Position numbers and translations under genes: made by a program. Source: Dokdonella fugitiva (GTDB taxonomy: Bacteria > Pseudomonadota > Gammaproteobacteria > Xanthomonadales > Rhodanobacteraceae). Taken from it: a stretch of 64,000 bases of DNA. Below, one piece after another: positions 1 through 9,158 of this stretch (its first letter is position 1; each line of letters begins with the position of its first letter). The notes below the pieces were generated by a model, which searched no databases, had not been told where the DNA came from, and saw nothing but the letters and a program-made list of their open reading frames with translations. The stretch spans positions 124,001-188,000 of the forward strand of contig NZ_JACGXL010000004.1 in the NCBI RefSeq assembly GCF_014138265.1, in the 5' to 3' direction.

Positions 1-824
1 TACTCGTACAGCGCCTTGCGCGGCGCGCCGGTGATCGCCGCGGCGAGCTTGGCCGCACGCGCGGGCGGCAGCTCCTCGCGCAGCAGTGTGAACACCCTTC
101 GCCCCTCGGCGAGGACCGCATCGGCGGCGGCACCTTCGGCGCCCGCCACGACGAGCACGAACTCGCCACGCTGCTGGTTCGCATCGGCGAGCACGCGCGC
201 CTCGACGTCGGCGAGCGGCGCGGCGATCACCGTCTCGAACAGCTTGGTCAGCTCGCGCGCGAGCACCGCGGCACGCGCGCCGCCGAACACCGCGACGAAG
301 TCGGCGAGCGCCTCGACGATGCGATGGCTCGACTCGTAGAAGAGCAGGGTGCGCGGTTCGGCAACGAGTTCGGCGAGCCGTTCGCGCCGCGCGGCCGCCT
401 TTGCCGGCAGGAACCCTTCGAACACGAAGCGGTCGCTCGCGAGTCCGGCGACCGACAGCGCCGCGATCGCCGCGCACGGGCCCGGCACCGGCGAGACCTC
501 GCAGCCGGCTTCGCGCGCAGCGCGCACGAGCCGATAACCGGGATCGCTGACGAGCGGCGTGCCCGCGTCGGAGACGAGCGCGACGTCGTCGCCGCCGAGC
601 AGGCGCTCGACGACGCGCTCGGCCTGATCGCGTTCATTGTGTTCGTGCAGCGCGAACGTGCGCGCGCGACTGCCCGCGTGGGCGAGCAGCGGCGCGCTGT
701 GGCGCGTGTCCTCCGCGGCGACGAGTGCGACCGCGCGCAGCACGTCGCGCGCGCGCGGCGACAGGTCGTCGAGGTTGCCGATCGGCGTCGCGACGATCCA
801 CAGCTTGCCTCGTTTCCGTTCCAT
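1..824 (-). CDS. rsmI: 16S rRNA (cytidine-1402-2'-O)-methyltransferase RsmI, 3' end cut by window
   Basis: RsmI uses S-adenosylmethionine to 2'-O-methylate C1402 of 16S rRNA in the ribosomal decoding centre. The reading frame from the ATG at 824 gives MERKRGKLWIVATPIGNLDD, with the family's ATPIGNL start. Further in come VALVSDAGTPLVSDPGYR and VSPVPGPCA, the SAM-pocket motifs of the SIRT/TP methylase fold. About 274 residues lie in the window and the family is about 280-290, so only a few C-terminal residues are missing. It diverges from lpoA, as yraL does from yraM in E. coli. The 94-base gap carries promoter-like signals for both genes. Confidence 0.93.
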   Translation of the reverse strand, partial: MERKRGKLWIVATPIGNLDDLSPRARDVLRAVALVAAEDTRHSAPLLAHAGSRARTFALHEHNERDQAERVVERLLGGDDVALVSDAGTPLVSDPGYRLVRAAREAGCEVSPVPGPCAAIAALSVAGLASDRFVFEGFLPAKAAARRERLAELVAEPRTLLFYESSHRIVEALADFVAVFGGARAAVLARELTKLFETVIAAPLADVEARVLADANQQRGEFVLVVAGAEGAAADAVLAEGRRVFTLLREELPPARAAKLAAAITGAPRKALYE

Positions 825-869
825 CGCGTCCTGTCCCGCGCCGTCGCGGCGGGCCCGTCCGCGCGATCG

Positions 870-879
870 GCTATCATTC
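870..879 (+). promoter_or_regulatory. -10-like element upstream of lpoA
   Basis: GGCTATCATT holds a TATCAT hexamer (5 of 6 to TATAAT) 42 bases before the lpoA ATG. No convincing -35 hexamer lies 16-18 bases upstream. The sequence resembles motifs ahead of purL, glyA, ettA and the gene at 26993. Assignment is by pattern only. Confidence 0.4.
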
Positions 880-918
880 CAGCGTAGCGCATCGCGCAGC
901 CCCGGAGGGACGCAACCC

Positions 919-2742
919 ATGCTTCGCCGATTCGAAGGAACCGTGATCGCGCGCCGCGCCCGGCTCATGCCACTCGCCCTGCTGTGCGCCGCGCTCGGCG
1001 CCTGCGCGACGATGGGCGACCTGTCGGACCGCGTCAGCGGTGCCGGCCCGGCCGCGACCGGTGCGCAAGCCGATCACGCCGAACAGCTCTACGCCGACGG
1101 CCAGCTCGACCAGGCAGCGAGCGAATTCCTCGCCCTCGCGGACGGCGCGCGCGGCGACGCGGCCGCGCACTACCGCCTGCGCGCGGCCGAAGTGCTGCGC
1201 GACCGCGGCGATCTCGACGGCGCCGCGCGCGCACTCGGCGACATCAAGCGGCGCCGCCTGCACGGCGACGAACCGCAGCGGCTCGACCTGCTCGACGCGG
1301 AGATCGCGATCAAGCACGGCGACGTCGGCCGGGCCGATGCGCTGCTCGCGGGCCTCGGCGACAACCCGTCCGAAAGCGTGCGCATCCGCGCGCTGGAATT
1401 GCGCGCGCGCGCGGACCTCGCGCGCGGCGACCGCTTTGCCTCGGCGCGCTCGCGCGCGGTGCTCGACCGCGATCTCCAGGGCGGCGATCGCGAACAGAAT
1501 CGCCGCCAGCTCGTCGAAGCACTCGCCGGCCTCGACGTCAACGCCTTGCGTACCGGCGTCGAAGGCCTGCGCGTCGACGATCCGCTACGCCCGTGGGTCG
1601 AACAGGCGCTGCGCGGCAAGGGCCAGCCGCTCGCGCGCGCGCTGCCAAAGCCAAGCCGCCCGGTCGGCACGATGCAGCCGGGCGGCAACGGCTCGCTCGA
1701 AAGCGAAGGCTACAACTCGCTGCATCGCGTCGCGCTGCTGCTGCCGCTGAGCGCGCAGTTCGCCACGGTGTCGCAGTCGATCCGCGACGGTTTCCTCACC
1801 GCGTACTTCGCCGACGCGCGCGAACGCCGTCCCGAATTGCGCATCTACGATTCCGGCAAGACGCCGGCGGACGCGATCGCCGCGTACGACCGCGCCGTCG
1901 CCGACGGCGCCGACCACGTGGTCGGGCCGCTGCAGCGCGAATCGGTCGGCGAGCTGTTCCACCAATCGCTGCGCGCGCGCGTGCTCGCGCTCAACCATCC
2001 CGACACCGGCGAAGTCCCGCCGCCGGGCAGCGCCGAGTTCGGCCTACTGCCCGACGGTGAAGGCGCGCAGGTCGCCGAACGCATGGTCGCGCGCGGCATC
2101 ACGCGCGCGGCGATCCTCGCCGCCAACGCGGACTGGGCCGAACGCGCGGCGCGCGCGTTCCGCGCGCAGTTCGAGGCCGCCGGCGGCGTGATCACGGGCG
2201 AAACGCGCATTCCGGACAAGGACGTCAACTACGCGACGCAGATCCAGCAGGCGACCGGCAGCCTCGGCAGCGGCGCGGACGCTGGTGTGTTCGTCAGCAC
2301 GCGGCCGCAGCAGGCGCGCCTGCTGCTGCCGCAGCTCAAGGTCGCCGGCGTGAACCTGCCGGTGTTCGCGACGTCGCACGTCTACGCGGGCGACGGCAAC
2401 GCCGCGCTCGATCGCGACCTCGACGGCATCGAGTTCTGCGACGCGCCATGGCTGTTCGGCAACATCCCGGGGCGCCCCGACCGCAACCACGTCGCGACGC
2501 GCATCGACACCGCGAACGGGCTCGGTGGGCGCCTGTTCGCGTTCGGCATGGATGCATACGCGCTGCTGCCGTACATGGACTGGCTGCTCGCGCACCCGGA
2601 TTCGTACCTCAACGGCGCGACCGGCGAACTCACCGCGGACAATTTCGGCCGCATCCATCGCCTGGTTGGCTGGGCGCGATTCCAGAACGGCGTCGCGCTG
2701 CCCGTCGACGGCGCGCTCGACAGCGCGCCGCTGCAGCAGTGA
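919..2742 (+). CDS. lpoA: Penicillin-binding protein activator LpoA, outer-membrane lipoprotein
   Basis: LpoA is an outer-membrane lipoprotein that reaches through the periplasm to stimulate the class A penicillin-binding protein PBP1A. The protein is 607 aa. I chose the ATG at 919 because CGGAGGGA lies 8 bases upstream and the frame then opens on a lipoprotein signal ending LGAC (Cys about residue 25). Residues about 30-230 are Ala/Leu-rich helical repeats, matching the TPR-like N-domain. From about residue 270 (LHRVALLLPLSAQFATVSQS) the sequence has the periplasmic-binding-protein fold of the C-domain. It overlaps yraN by four bases (GTGA). Identity rests on domain order and on the rsmI-lpoA-yraN order. 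Confidence 0.9.
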   Translation: MLRRFEGTVIARRARLMPLALLCAALGACATMGDLSDRVSGAGPAATGAQADHAEQLYADGQLDQAASEFLALADGARGDAAAHYRLRAAEVLRDRGDLDGAARALGDIKRRRLHGDEPQRLDLLDAEIAIKHGDVGRADALLAGLGDNPSESVRIRALELRARADLARGDRFASARSRAVLDRDLQGGDREQNRRQLVEALAGLDVNALRTGVEGLRVDDPLRPWVEQALRGKGQPLARALPKPSRPVGTMQPGGNGSLESEGYNSLHRVALLLPLSAQFATVSQSIRDGFLTAYFADARERRPELRIYDSGKTPADAIAAYDRAVADGADHVVGPLQRESVGELFHQSLRARVLALNHPDTGEVPPPGSAEFGLLPDGEGAQVAERMVARGITRAAILAANADWAERAARAFRAQFEAAGGVITGETRIPDKDVNYATQIQQATGSLGSGADAGVFVSTRPQQARLLLPQLKVAGVNLPVFATSHVYAGDGNAALDRDLDGIEFCDAPWLFGNIPGRPDRNHVATRIDTANGLGGRLFAFGMDAYALLPYMDWLLAHPDSYLNGATGELTADNFGRIHRLVGWARFQNGVALPVDGALDSAPLQQ

Positions 2743-3125
2743 ACGCGCGCACCGCCACGCGACGCGAGGCGGGCGCGCGCTACGAGGACTTCGCCTGCAC
2801 GCACCTGCAGCGCGCGGGGCTCGCGCTGGTCGCGCGCAACTACAGCTGCCGCTACGGCGAGATCGACCTCGTCATGCGCGATGCCGCGACGCTCGTCTTC
2901 GTCGAAGTGCGCTATCGCCGCGGCGGCGGCGCGAGCCGCTACGGTGACGGTGCTGATTCGATCGGCGCGAGCAAGCGCGCGCGCCTGCAGCGCGCCGCGG
3001 CGATGTTCCTCGCGCAGCATCCCGCGTTCGCCGACGCCGCCTGCCGCTTCGACGTCGTCGCGATCGCCGGCGATGCACCGGGCGCGCAGCTGCACTGGTT
3101 GCGCAACGCTTTCGAAGCTTCCTGA
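2739..3125 (+). CDS. YraN/UPF0102 family nuclease-fold protein
   Basis: This 128-aa protein starts at a GTG that overlaps the lpoA stop, so translation is probably coupled. It shows the UPF0102 pattern: GARYEDFACTHLQ, then LVARNYSCRYGEIDLVM and LVFVEVRYRR, that is E-x..-GEIDL-x..-FVEV. This is the acidic and basic constellation of restriction-endonuclease-like folds. The biochemical role of YraN proteins is not settled, so only family membership is claimed. The length matches the family (about 115-130 aa). Confidence 0.9.
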   Translation: MNARTATRREAGARYEDFACTHLQRAGLALVARNYSCRYGEIDLVMRDAATLVFVEVRYRRGGGASRYGDGADSIGASKRARLQRAAAMFLAQHPAFADAACRFDVVAIAGDAPGAQLHWLRNAFEAS

Positions 3126-3135
3126 GGATTCCCGC

Positions 3136-3726
3136 ATGCACCGTCGCCGCATCCACGCCCACCTCCTGCTGCTTTGCGCACTGCCGCTGTTCGGTGGCTG
3201 CGTCGCCGCCGTCGTCGGCGGCGCCGCGGTTGGCGCGAGCGCGGCGCACGACCGCCGCGACGTCGGCACCTACGTCGACGACAAGCGCCTGTCGCTCGGC
3301 GTGCACGACGCGTTCAACAAGGACAAGGAACTCGCGCTGCGCAACAACGTGCGTATCGTCGTCTACAACGGCGTGATCCTGCTCGCCGGCGAAACGCGCA
3401 GCGCGGAACTCAAGGCACGCGCCGAGCGGCTCGTCAGCGGCTTCGAAGGTACGCAGCGCGTCGTCAACGAGATCGCCGTGCAGGAACCCGAGGGGTTCTG
3501 GTCGCGCCGCCGCGACAACACGATCTCGCTGCACGTGAAGACCGCGCTGCTCGACCTCACGAGCCTCGACGGCTTCGACCCCACCCGCGTGAACGTGACC
3601 ACCGCGCACCGCGTCGTCTACCTCATGGGCAAGGTCACGCGCGAGGAGGACGAGGCGGTGACCGGCATCGCGCGCGAGGTGAACGGCGTCGAGAAGGTCG
3701 TCAAGGTGTTCGAGTACGTCGACTGA
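3136..3726 (+). CDS. dolP: BON-domain lipoprotein, DolP (YraP)-like
   Basis: A 196-aa protein with a lipoprotein signal (LPLFGGC, Cys at about residue 22) followed by two BON domains: about 45-115 (LRNNVRIVVYNGVILLAGE) and about 125-196 (VNVTTAHRVVYLMGKVTRE). Dual-BON lipoproteins of this kind include E. coli DolP, an outer-membrane protein that binds anionic lipid at the division site and supports envelope integrity. The E. coli order is rsmI-lpoA-yraN-diaA-dolP; here the same set occurs without diaA. GAGG lies 7 bases before the ATG. The symbol follows synteny and domain content. Confidence 0.85.
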   Translation: MHRRRIHAHLLLLCALPLFGGCVAAVVGGAAVGASAAHDRRDVGTYVDDKRLSLGVHDAFNKDKELALRNNVRIVVYNGVILLAGETRSAELKARAERLVSGFEGTQRVVNEIAVQEPEGFWSRRRDNTISLHVKTALLDLTSLDGFDPTRVNVTTAHRVVYLMGKVTREEDEAVTGIAREVNGVEKVVKVFEYVD

Positions 3727-3739
3727 CCGCCCTGCCACC

Positions 3740-5104
3740 GTGCTCCCCGCCGCCGCCCTCGCCGAACTGCAACGCGTCTTCGCGGCGGATGCGCTGAGCA
3801 CCGATCCGGCCGAGTGCCTCGTCTACGGCTACGACAATTCGCGGCGCCAGGCGACGCCGGACGCGGTCGTGTTCCCGACCTCGCACGAGCAGGTGGTCGA
3901 GCTCGTGCGCATCGGCCGCGAGCATCGCCAGCCGCTCGTCGCGCGCGGGCGCGGCACCAACACGACCGGCGCGAGCGTGCCGACCGCCGGCGGCATCGTC
4001 GCGAGTTTCGAGCGCATGAACCGCGTGCTGCGCATCGACGCCGACGATCGCATCGCGGTGGTCGAGCCGGGCGTGATCAACGGCGACCTGCAGGTGGCAC
4101 TCGCGCCGCACCGGCTGTTCTGGGCGCCCGACCCGACCTCGGCGCCGTTCTGCTCGGTCGGCGGCAACATCGCCTGCAACGCGGGCGGGCCACGCGCGGT
4201 GAAATACGGCGCGACGCGTGACAACGTGCTCGCGCTGCGCGCGGTCGCCGGCAACGGCATGGCGTTCCGGTGCGGCACGCCGACCACGAAGGGCTCGACC
4301 GGCTACGACCTCGTGCGCCTGCTGGTCGGCTCGGAGGGAACGCTCGCGCTCGTCACCGAGGCGACGCTCAAACTGGCGCCGCTGGCCTCGGCGAAACGCA
4401 CCCTGCGCGCGACCTACGTCGACGTCGGCGCGGCCGCGAAGGCGGTCGCGCGGATCATGGCGCAGCCGGTCGCGCCCTGCGCGCTCGAGTTCCTCGACGA
4501 CGAATGCCTGCGCCTCGCGCGCGGCCACGGCGGCGATGCGATCCCGCTCGCCGGCGCGATGCTCGTGATCGAAGTCGACGGCGAGGCGGACACGCTGCCC
4601 GCCGCGGTCGATGCGATCGCGCGCGCCGCGCGCGGCGAAGGACTCGAGGATCTCGCGGTCGCCGAGGGCGAGGCCGAAGTCGCCGCATTGTGGGCCGCGC
4701 GCAAGGCGCTCTCGCCCGCATTGCGCACGCTGTCGCCGAACAAGATCAACGAAGACGTGGTCGTGCCCGTGAGCCGCGTGCCCGAGCTCGTCGCGGCGAC
4801 GCGCGCGATCGCCGCGAAGCACGCGTTGCCGATCGTCTGCTTCGGCCACGCCGGCAACGGCAACCTGCACGTGAACCTGCTGCCGCGCGACGAAGCCGAA
4901 CAGGCACGCGCGACGCACGCGCTCGACGAACTGTTCGACGTGGTCATCCGCCTCGACGGAACCCTGTCGGGCGAACACGGCATCGGCCTCGCCAAGCGCG
5001 AGTTCATGCCGCGCGCCCTCGACGCGCATGCACTCGCGCTGATGCGCGCGGTCAAGGCGCAGTTCGACCCCGACGGCATCCTCAATCCCGGCAAGCTGTT
5101 GTAG
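3740..5104 (+). CDS. FAD-linked oxidase of the GlcD / D-lactate dehydrogenase family
   Basis: A 454-aa flavoprotein starting at a GTG 13 bases after dolP. Residues about 35-210 form the PCMH-type FAD-binding domain (GRGTNTTGASVP, SVGGNIACNAGGPRAVKYG, GSEGTLALVTEATL). Residues about 215-454 form the GlcD C-terminal domain ending GEHGIGLAKREFM and DPDGILNPGKLL. Family members oxidise 2-hydroxy acids such as D-lactate, glycolate or D-2-hydroxyglutarate. The substrate cannot be read from sequence. No GlcE or GlcF partner lies nearby and there is no signal peptide, so a cytoplasmic stand-alone enzyme is likely. Orientation and spacing suggest cotranscription with dolP. Confidence 0.88.
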   Translation: MLPAAALAELQRVFAADALSTDPAECLVYGYDNSRRQATPDAVVFPTSHEQVVELVRIGREHRQPLVARGRGTNTTGASVPTAGGIVASFERMNRVLRIDADDRIAVVEPGVINGDLQVALAPHRLFWAPDPTSAPFCSVGGNIACNAGGPRAVKYGATRDNVLALRAVAGNGMAFRCGTPTTKGSTGYDLVRLLVGSEGTLALVTEATLKLAPLASAKRTLRATYVDVGAAAKAVARIMAQPVAPCALEFLDDECLRLARGHGGDAIPLAGAMLVIEVDGEADTLPAAVDAIARAARGEGLEDLAVAEGEAEVAALWAARKALSPALRTLSPNKINEDVVVPVSRVPELVAATRAIAAKHALPIVCFGHAGNGNLHVNLLPRDEAEQARATHALDELFDVVIRLDGTLSGEHGIGLAKREFMPRALDAHALALMRAVKAQFDPDGILNPGKLL

Positions 5105-5161
5105 ACAACGCGGCAACGGCTGCATTCTTCGCAGCTGCACCTTCCCCCTGAGGAGTACTCC

Positions 5162-6658
5162 ATGCCCACGACCTGGATCCACCGCGGTCTCGCCGCGGCC
5201 TGCCTCGCCTGCGATGTCTCGACGGCACATGCCGTCATGCTCGATCAACACGGATTGGGGCAGGTCCTCGTCTATCCGTACTACACGGTCAACAGCGGCC
5301 AGGACACGCTGCTCACGATCGTCAACACGGCCGACGTCGGCAAGGCCGTGCACGTCACGTTCCGTGAGGCCTACAACGGTCGCGAGACGCTCGCCTTCAA
5401 CCTGTTCCTGTCCCCGCACGACGCCTGGAGCGCCGCGGTGTCGACGATCGACGGCAGCGCCGGCAGCGGCGCGCGCCTGCTGTCGAGCGACTCGAGCTGC
5501 GTGCAGTCACTGGCCTATCCGGCGCCGTTCACGACGACGTCGTTCGACGCGAGCGCGCCCGCGCCGTCGCGCGAGGACACCGGGCCGACCACGCCGGCGC
5601 GCACGCGCGAGGGCATGCTCGAAGTCATCGCGCTCGGCGACGTCGTGCCGGGCAGCGCGACGGCGGTCGCGATCACGCCCGCGGGCAGTACCGGCGAAGG
5701 CACACGCTCGTGCAGCCTGCCGGCGCAGATCGCCGCCGACCTCGTCGCGCCGACCGGCGGGCTGGCGGGAAGCGGCGCGATCGCCAACGTCGGCGAAGGC
5801 ACGTTCTACACCTACACCGCCGACGCGCTCGTCGGCTTCACGCATTCCCTGCTGTGGACCGGAACCGCGGCGGCACCCGACCTGTCGAGCGCGCGTTCGT
5901 CCGCCTCGCGGTTCCCGAACGGCGCGATCGCCAACGTGTCGACATCGTCCGGCGACGCGTTCGCGCTCGACTACGAGAACGCGATCGACGCGGTCAGCGC
6001 CGTCTTCATGGCCGACTCGATCTACAACGAGTTCGTCATCGGCAACGCACTCGGCGCGAACACCGATTGGGTCATGACGTTCCCGACGCGCCAGTTCTAC
6101 GTCGACAAGGCACGCCATCCCGGCGCCGACGTGAATCCGTTCGCCGAGCCGTTCGGCGCCACCGCCAACGGCGAATCGCGCGTGTCGGCCTCGACCGAAG
6201 CCCTGTTCGATCGCGAGGGCGCGTCGGCGTGGCCGGCGTCCGGCAATTGCGGATCGCCGCCGTTGTGCCCGAGCCACGTCGTCTTCCCCGGACTCGGCTA
6301 CCAGGTCAGCGTGCTCGCGTTCGCGAACACGCCGGCCAGCGGCGTGTTCGGATCGCAGCGCAGGGTGCTGCCGATGTTGACCACCCAATGGGATTCGTTC
6401 TGGACGCACGCGGACACCGGCTCCCTCGCGCTCGATCTCGCGAACGGCGATCAAGGCCAGCATCACCTGAGAGCCGGCACGACGAGCGATGGCGTGCACG
6501 TGCAACTGACCGGCCTGCCGGTCACGGGCTTCATGGCGTACAACGTCATCAATACCCAGGCCGCGCCCGGTCGGCTCGCGAACTATGGCGGCACGTTCCG
6601 CCACCGCTCGCTCGCGCACTGCACATCGGACGCCGACGCAGCCGATCCCTGCCAGTAA
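5162..6658 (+). CDS. Secreted protein of an unnamed family (paralogue of 28631-30136)
   Basis: 498 aa. TGAGGAG precedes the ATG. A Sec signal ends about STAHA (residue 24). The mature start VMLDQHGLGQVLVYPYYTVN matches the paralogue at 28631-30136, as do TLLTIVNTADVGKAVHVTF, FNLFLSPHDAW and the closing GLPVTGFMAYNVINT...LANY...FRHR block. Several Cys occur in pairs (GNCGSPPLC and a Cys near the C terminus), suggesting disulphides in an exported protein. No catalytic motif or known domain is recognised. I know related unnamed proteins in other proteobacteria only from memory, and no function is claimed. A strong hairpin follows at 6674-6704. It may be cell-surface or extracellular. Confidence 0.8.
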   Translation: MPTTWIHRGLAAACLACDVSTAHAVMLDQHGLGQVLVYPYYTVNSGQDTLLTIVNTADVGKAVHVTFREAYNGRETLAFNLFLSPHDAWSAAVSTIDGSAGSGARLLSSDSSCVQSLAYPAPFTTTSFDASAPAPSREDTGPTTPARTREGMLEVIALGDVVPGSATAVAITPAGSTGEGTRSCSLPAQIAADLVAPTGGLAGSGAIANVGEGTFYTYTADALVGFTHSLLWTGTAAAPDLSSARSSASRFPNGAIANVSTSSGDAFALDYENAIDAVSAVFMADSIYNEFVIGNALGANTDWVMTFPTRQFYVDKARHPGADVNPFAEPFGATANGESRVSASTEALFDREGASAWPASGNCGSPPLCPSHVVFPGLGYQVSVLAFANTPASGVFGSQRRVLPMLTTQWDSFWTHADTGSLALDLANGDQGQHHLRAGTTSDGVHVQLTGLPVTGFMAYNVINTQAAPGRLANYGGTFRHRSLAHCTSDADAADPCQ

Positions 6659-6673
6659 TCCCGTCGCCCGCCT

Positions 6674-6704
6674 GCCGCGCCGCCGAGGCCTCGGCGGACG
6701 CGGC
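6674..6704. terminator. GC-rich hairpin between convergent genes
   Basis: CCGCCGAG and CTCGGCGG pair around a GC centre, and outer arms GCCGCG and CGCGGC extend the stem. It fills the gap between the convergent stops at 6658 and 6705. There is no U-tract, so terminator function is inferred from position and stem strength. Confidence 0.5.
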
Positions 6705-7196
6705 TCAGGCCACGTGCAGCACGAGCGCGAGCACGAGCGCCGCGTACGCTCCGGCGATCACGTCGTCGAGCATCACGCCGACGCCGCCGTGGATGCGGCG
6801 ATCGGCCCACGATACCGGCCACGGTTTCCAGACGTCGAACAGGCGGAACAGGCCGAATGCGACGGCGACCCACGGCCATCCGCGCGGCGCGAGCACGAGC
6901 GGCAGCAAGGCGATCCACTGGCCGACGAATTCGTCGCAGACGACCGCTCCGGGGTCGGCGATGCGCAGGCGGTCGATCGCGACGTTCGACGCCCACGCGC
7001 CGATCGCGAACGCGATCGCGACGACCAGCACGTAGTACGGCGCGTCGAGTTCGCGCAATGCGAGCCACGGCAGCAGGGCCGCCGCCGATCCGGCCGTGCC
7101 CGGCGCCCGGGGACTGAGCCCCGAACCGAAGCCGCACGCGATCCATCCGCCCGGGTGGGCGAGCAGCGCGCGCCGCTGCGCGGCGTCGAGCCTCAC
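6705..7196 (-). CDS. pgpA: Phosphatidylglycerophosphatase A
   Basis: PgpA removes phosphate from phosphatidylglycerophosphate to make phosphatidylglycerol in the inner membrane. The 163-aa protein begins at a GTG overlapping the thiL stop (GTGA). It carries FGSGLSPRAPGTAGS near the N terminus, VVCDEFVGQWIAL in the middle and FRLFDVWKPWPVSWADR and GGVGVMLDDVIAG toward the end, all PgpA signatures, with four likely membrane segments. It is the last gene of the glyA-to-pgpA string. thiL-pgpA is a common proteobacterial pair. Confidence 0.95.
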   Translation of the reverse strand: MRLDAAQRRALLAHPGGWIACGFGSGLSPRAPGTAGSAAALLPWLALRELDAPYYVLVVAIAFAIGAWASNVAIDRLRIADPGAVVCDEFVGQWIALLPLVLAPRGWPWVAVAFGLFRLFDVWKPWPVSWADRRIHGGVGVMLDDVIAGAYAALVLALVLHVA

Positions 7197-8173
7197 GCGA
7201 AGTGGTCCCAGCCGGAACGTTCGGGCACGAGCTCGCTGCCGTCGCCGTCGAACAGGCGCACGCGCTCGCCGGCGACGACGCGGCCGATGCGCGTCGCGCC
7301 GCAGCCGATGCGCGCGAGGTCGCGCTGCACGTCGCCCGCGCGCGCGGCCGGCACGCAGAACGCGAGTTCATAGTCGTCGCCGCCGGTCGCCTGCAGCACG
7401 AGGCGTTCTTCACGCTCGAACAAGGCCAGCAACGCCGACGACGCCGGCAGCGCGTCCGCGTCGATCTCGATGCCGACGCCGCTGCGTTCGGCGATATGGC
7501 CGAGATCCGCGAGCAGGCCGTCGGAGACGTCGATGCACGCGCTCGCGACGTCGCGCAGCGCAGCGCCCGCGGCAATGCGCGGCGTCGGGCGGTTGAGGCG
7601 TGCGACGAGCGTCTCGCGCGTGTCCGGCGGCGCATTGAACAGCGCCTGCGCCCGCGCGTCGCGGCGATCGAGGCAGCGCAGCCCGGCCGCGGCATCGCCG
7701 AGCGTGCCGGTCACGAACACGAGATCGCCTGCCTGGGCACCGTCGCGGCGCAACGCACGCCCCGGCGCGACGAAACCGTGCACGGTCACGCCGATCGCGA
7801 GCGGGCCGCGCGTGGTGTCGCCGCCGACGAGCGCGACGCCGTGCTGCGCGGCGAGTTCGGCGTAGCCGTCGATGAAATCGGCCACGAATTCGCGCGTGGC
7901 CTCGGGCAGGGTCAGCGCGAGCAGCGACCACGCCGGTGTCGCGCCCATCGCGGCGAGGTCGGACAGGTTGACCGCGAGCGCCTTCCAGCCGAGGTCGCGC
8001 GCGGCGGTCACGGGCGGGAAATGCACGCCAGCGACGAGCGTGTCCGTGCTCACCGCCAGATCCTGCCCCGCGGGCACCGCGAGCAGCGCCGCGTCGTCGC
8101 CGATGCCGAGGCGGACGTCGGCACGGGCGACCGTGCAGCGCGTGCGGATCAGCTCGACGAGATCGAACTCCAC
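7193..8173 (-). CDS. thiL: Thiamine-monophosphate kinase
   Basis: ThiL phosphorylates thiamine monophosphate to thiamine pyrophosphate with ATP. The 326-aa protein opens with a GTG (VEFDLVELIRTR). It shows the AIRS/ThiL fold: GIGDDAALL (metal and ATP binding), VSTDTLVAGVHF, LSDLAAMGATP, LVGGDTTRGPL and CIDVSDGLLADLGHIAERSG. Length agrees with the family (about 320-330). It lies 15 bases after nusB, a frequent gammaproteobacterial arrangement. Confidence 0.96.
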   Translation of the reverse strand: MEFDLVELIRTRCTVARADVRLGIGDDAALLAVPAGQDLAVSTDTLVAGVHFPPVTAARDLGWKALAVNLSDLAAMGATPAWSLLALTLPEATREFVADFIDGYAELAAQHGVALVGGDTTRGPLAIGVTVHGFVAPGRALRRDGAQAGDLVFVTGTLGDAAAGLRCLDRRDARAQALFNAPPDTRETLVARLNRPTPRIAAGAALRDVASACIDVSDGLLADLGHIAERSGVGIEIDADALPASSALLALFEREERLVLQATGGDDYELAFCVPAARAGDVQRDLARIGCGATRIGRVVAGERVRLFDGDGSELVPERSGWDHFA

Positions 8174-8188
8174 GCGCCCTCCGGCAGG

Positions 8189-8647
8189 TTACTTGCGCGC
8201 GCCGTACTCGGCCGGGCGGCACGTCGCGGCGAGCTTGTCGAGCACGCCGTTGACGTAGGTGTGGCCGTGCTCGGCACCAAAACGCTTGGTGGTCTCCACG
8301 GCCTCGTTGATGACCACGCGGTACGGTACGTCGATGCGTTCCTGCAGCTCGTACGCGGCGATGCGCAGCACCGCGCGCTCGATCGGGTCGACGCGCGCGA
8401 TCTCGCGGTCGAGGAACGGCGTGATCGCCGCGTCGAGTTCCATGTAGGAGCGCACGACACCGCGCACCAGTTCCTCGAAGTACTCGAGATCGGCGATCTG
8501 CATGTCCTGCTCGTTGCGGAACTGGTCGATCACGCCGTCGATGCGGTTGCCGCTCATCTGCCAGGCGTAGATCGCCTGCAGCGCGCGCCGGCGGGCGCGC
8601 GAACGCGCGGCCGGATCGATGCCGGCGGGATGCGGGGTATTCGTCAC
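8189..8647 (-). CDS. nusB: Transcription antitermination factor NusB
   Basis: NusB pairs with NusE/S10 on boxA RNA to prevent premature termination, chiefly in rRNA operons. I chose the GTG at 8647 ([17 protein letters not shown]), which overlaps the ribH stop as GTGA and gives 152 aa, close to the family length. The helical NusB core runs from [17 protein letters not shown] to [16 protein letters not shown] and [10 protein letters not shown], all typical. The frame stays open well upstream of the GTG, but that extension would lie inside ribH. Coupling to ribH is likely. Confidence 0.94.
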   Translation of the reverse strand: MTNTPHPAGIDPAARSRARRRALQAIYAWQMSGNRIDGVIDQFRNEQDMQIADLEYFEELVRGVVRSYMELDAAITPFLDREIARVDPIERAVLRIAAYELQERIDVPYRVVINEAVETTKRFGAEHGHTYVNGVLDKLAATCRPAEYGARK

Positions 8648-9102
8648 AGCTGTCTCCACAGATCGGCCATTTCCAATGCGGCGAGCGCGATTTCCTCGCC
8701 CTTGTTGCCGTGCGCGCCGCCGGCGCGCGCTTCCGCGTCGGCATGCCGCTCGACCGCGAGCACGCCGTTCAGCACCGGCACGCGGTGTTCGAGCGCGACG
8801 CGCATGAGGCCGTCGGCGCAGCCGTCCGCGACGTGTTCGTAGTGCCGGGTGTCGCCACGCACGACGCAGCCGAGCGCGAGGATCGCCGCGACGCGGCCGC
8901 CACCGGCGAGCCTGGCCGCGGCCTGCGGGATTTCCCACGCACCGGGCACGCGCACGAGGTCGATCGCGCCGTCGTCGACGCCGTGGTCGCGCAAGGTGCG
9001 CCGTGCACCGTCGACCAGCGCCTCGACGATGCGCGGGTTCCAGCGGCTGGCGACGATCGCGTAGCGCGCCGTGGGGCGGAGTTCACCGGCGTAGGTCGGC
9101 AT
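8644..9102 (-). CDS. ribH: 6,7-dimethyl-8-ribityllumazine synthase
   Basis: RibH condenses 5-amino-6-ribitylaminouracil with 3,4-dihydroxy-2-butanone 4-phosphate, the penultimate riboflavin step. The 152-aa protein has [45 protein letters not shown] (with the active-site His) and [10 protein letters not shown], where family members usually have [21 protein letters not shown] is the usual closing helix. It sits between ribBA and nusB, an order widespread in proteobacteria. Confidence 0.96.
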   Translation of the reverse strand: MPTYAGELRPTARYAIVASRWNPRIVEALVDGARRTLRDHGVDDGAIDLVRVPGAWEIPQAAARLAGGGRVAAILALGCVVRGDTRHYEHVADGCADGLMRVALEHRVPVLNGVLAVERHADAEARAGGAHGNKGEEIALAALEMADLWRQL

Positions 9103-9158
9103 CGGGACGGCGTTCGTGGCGGGTGGTCAAGTGTATAGGCTCGCGCGGCCGGGCGCCC

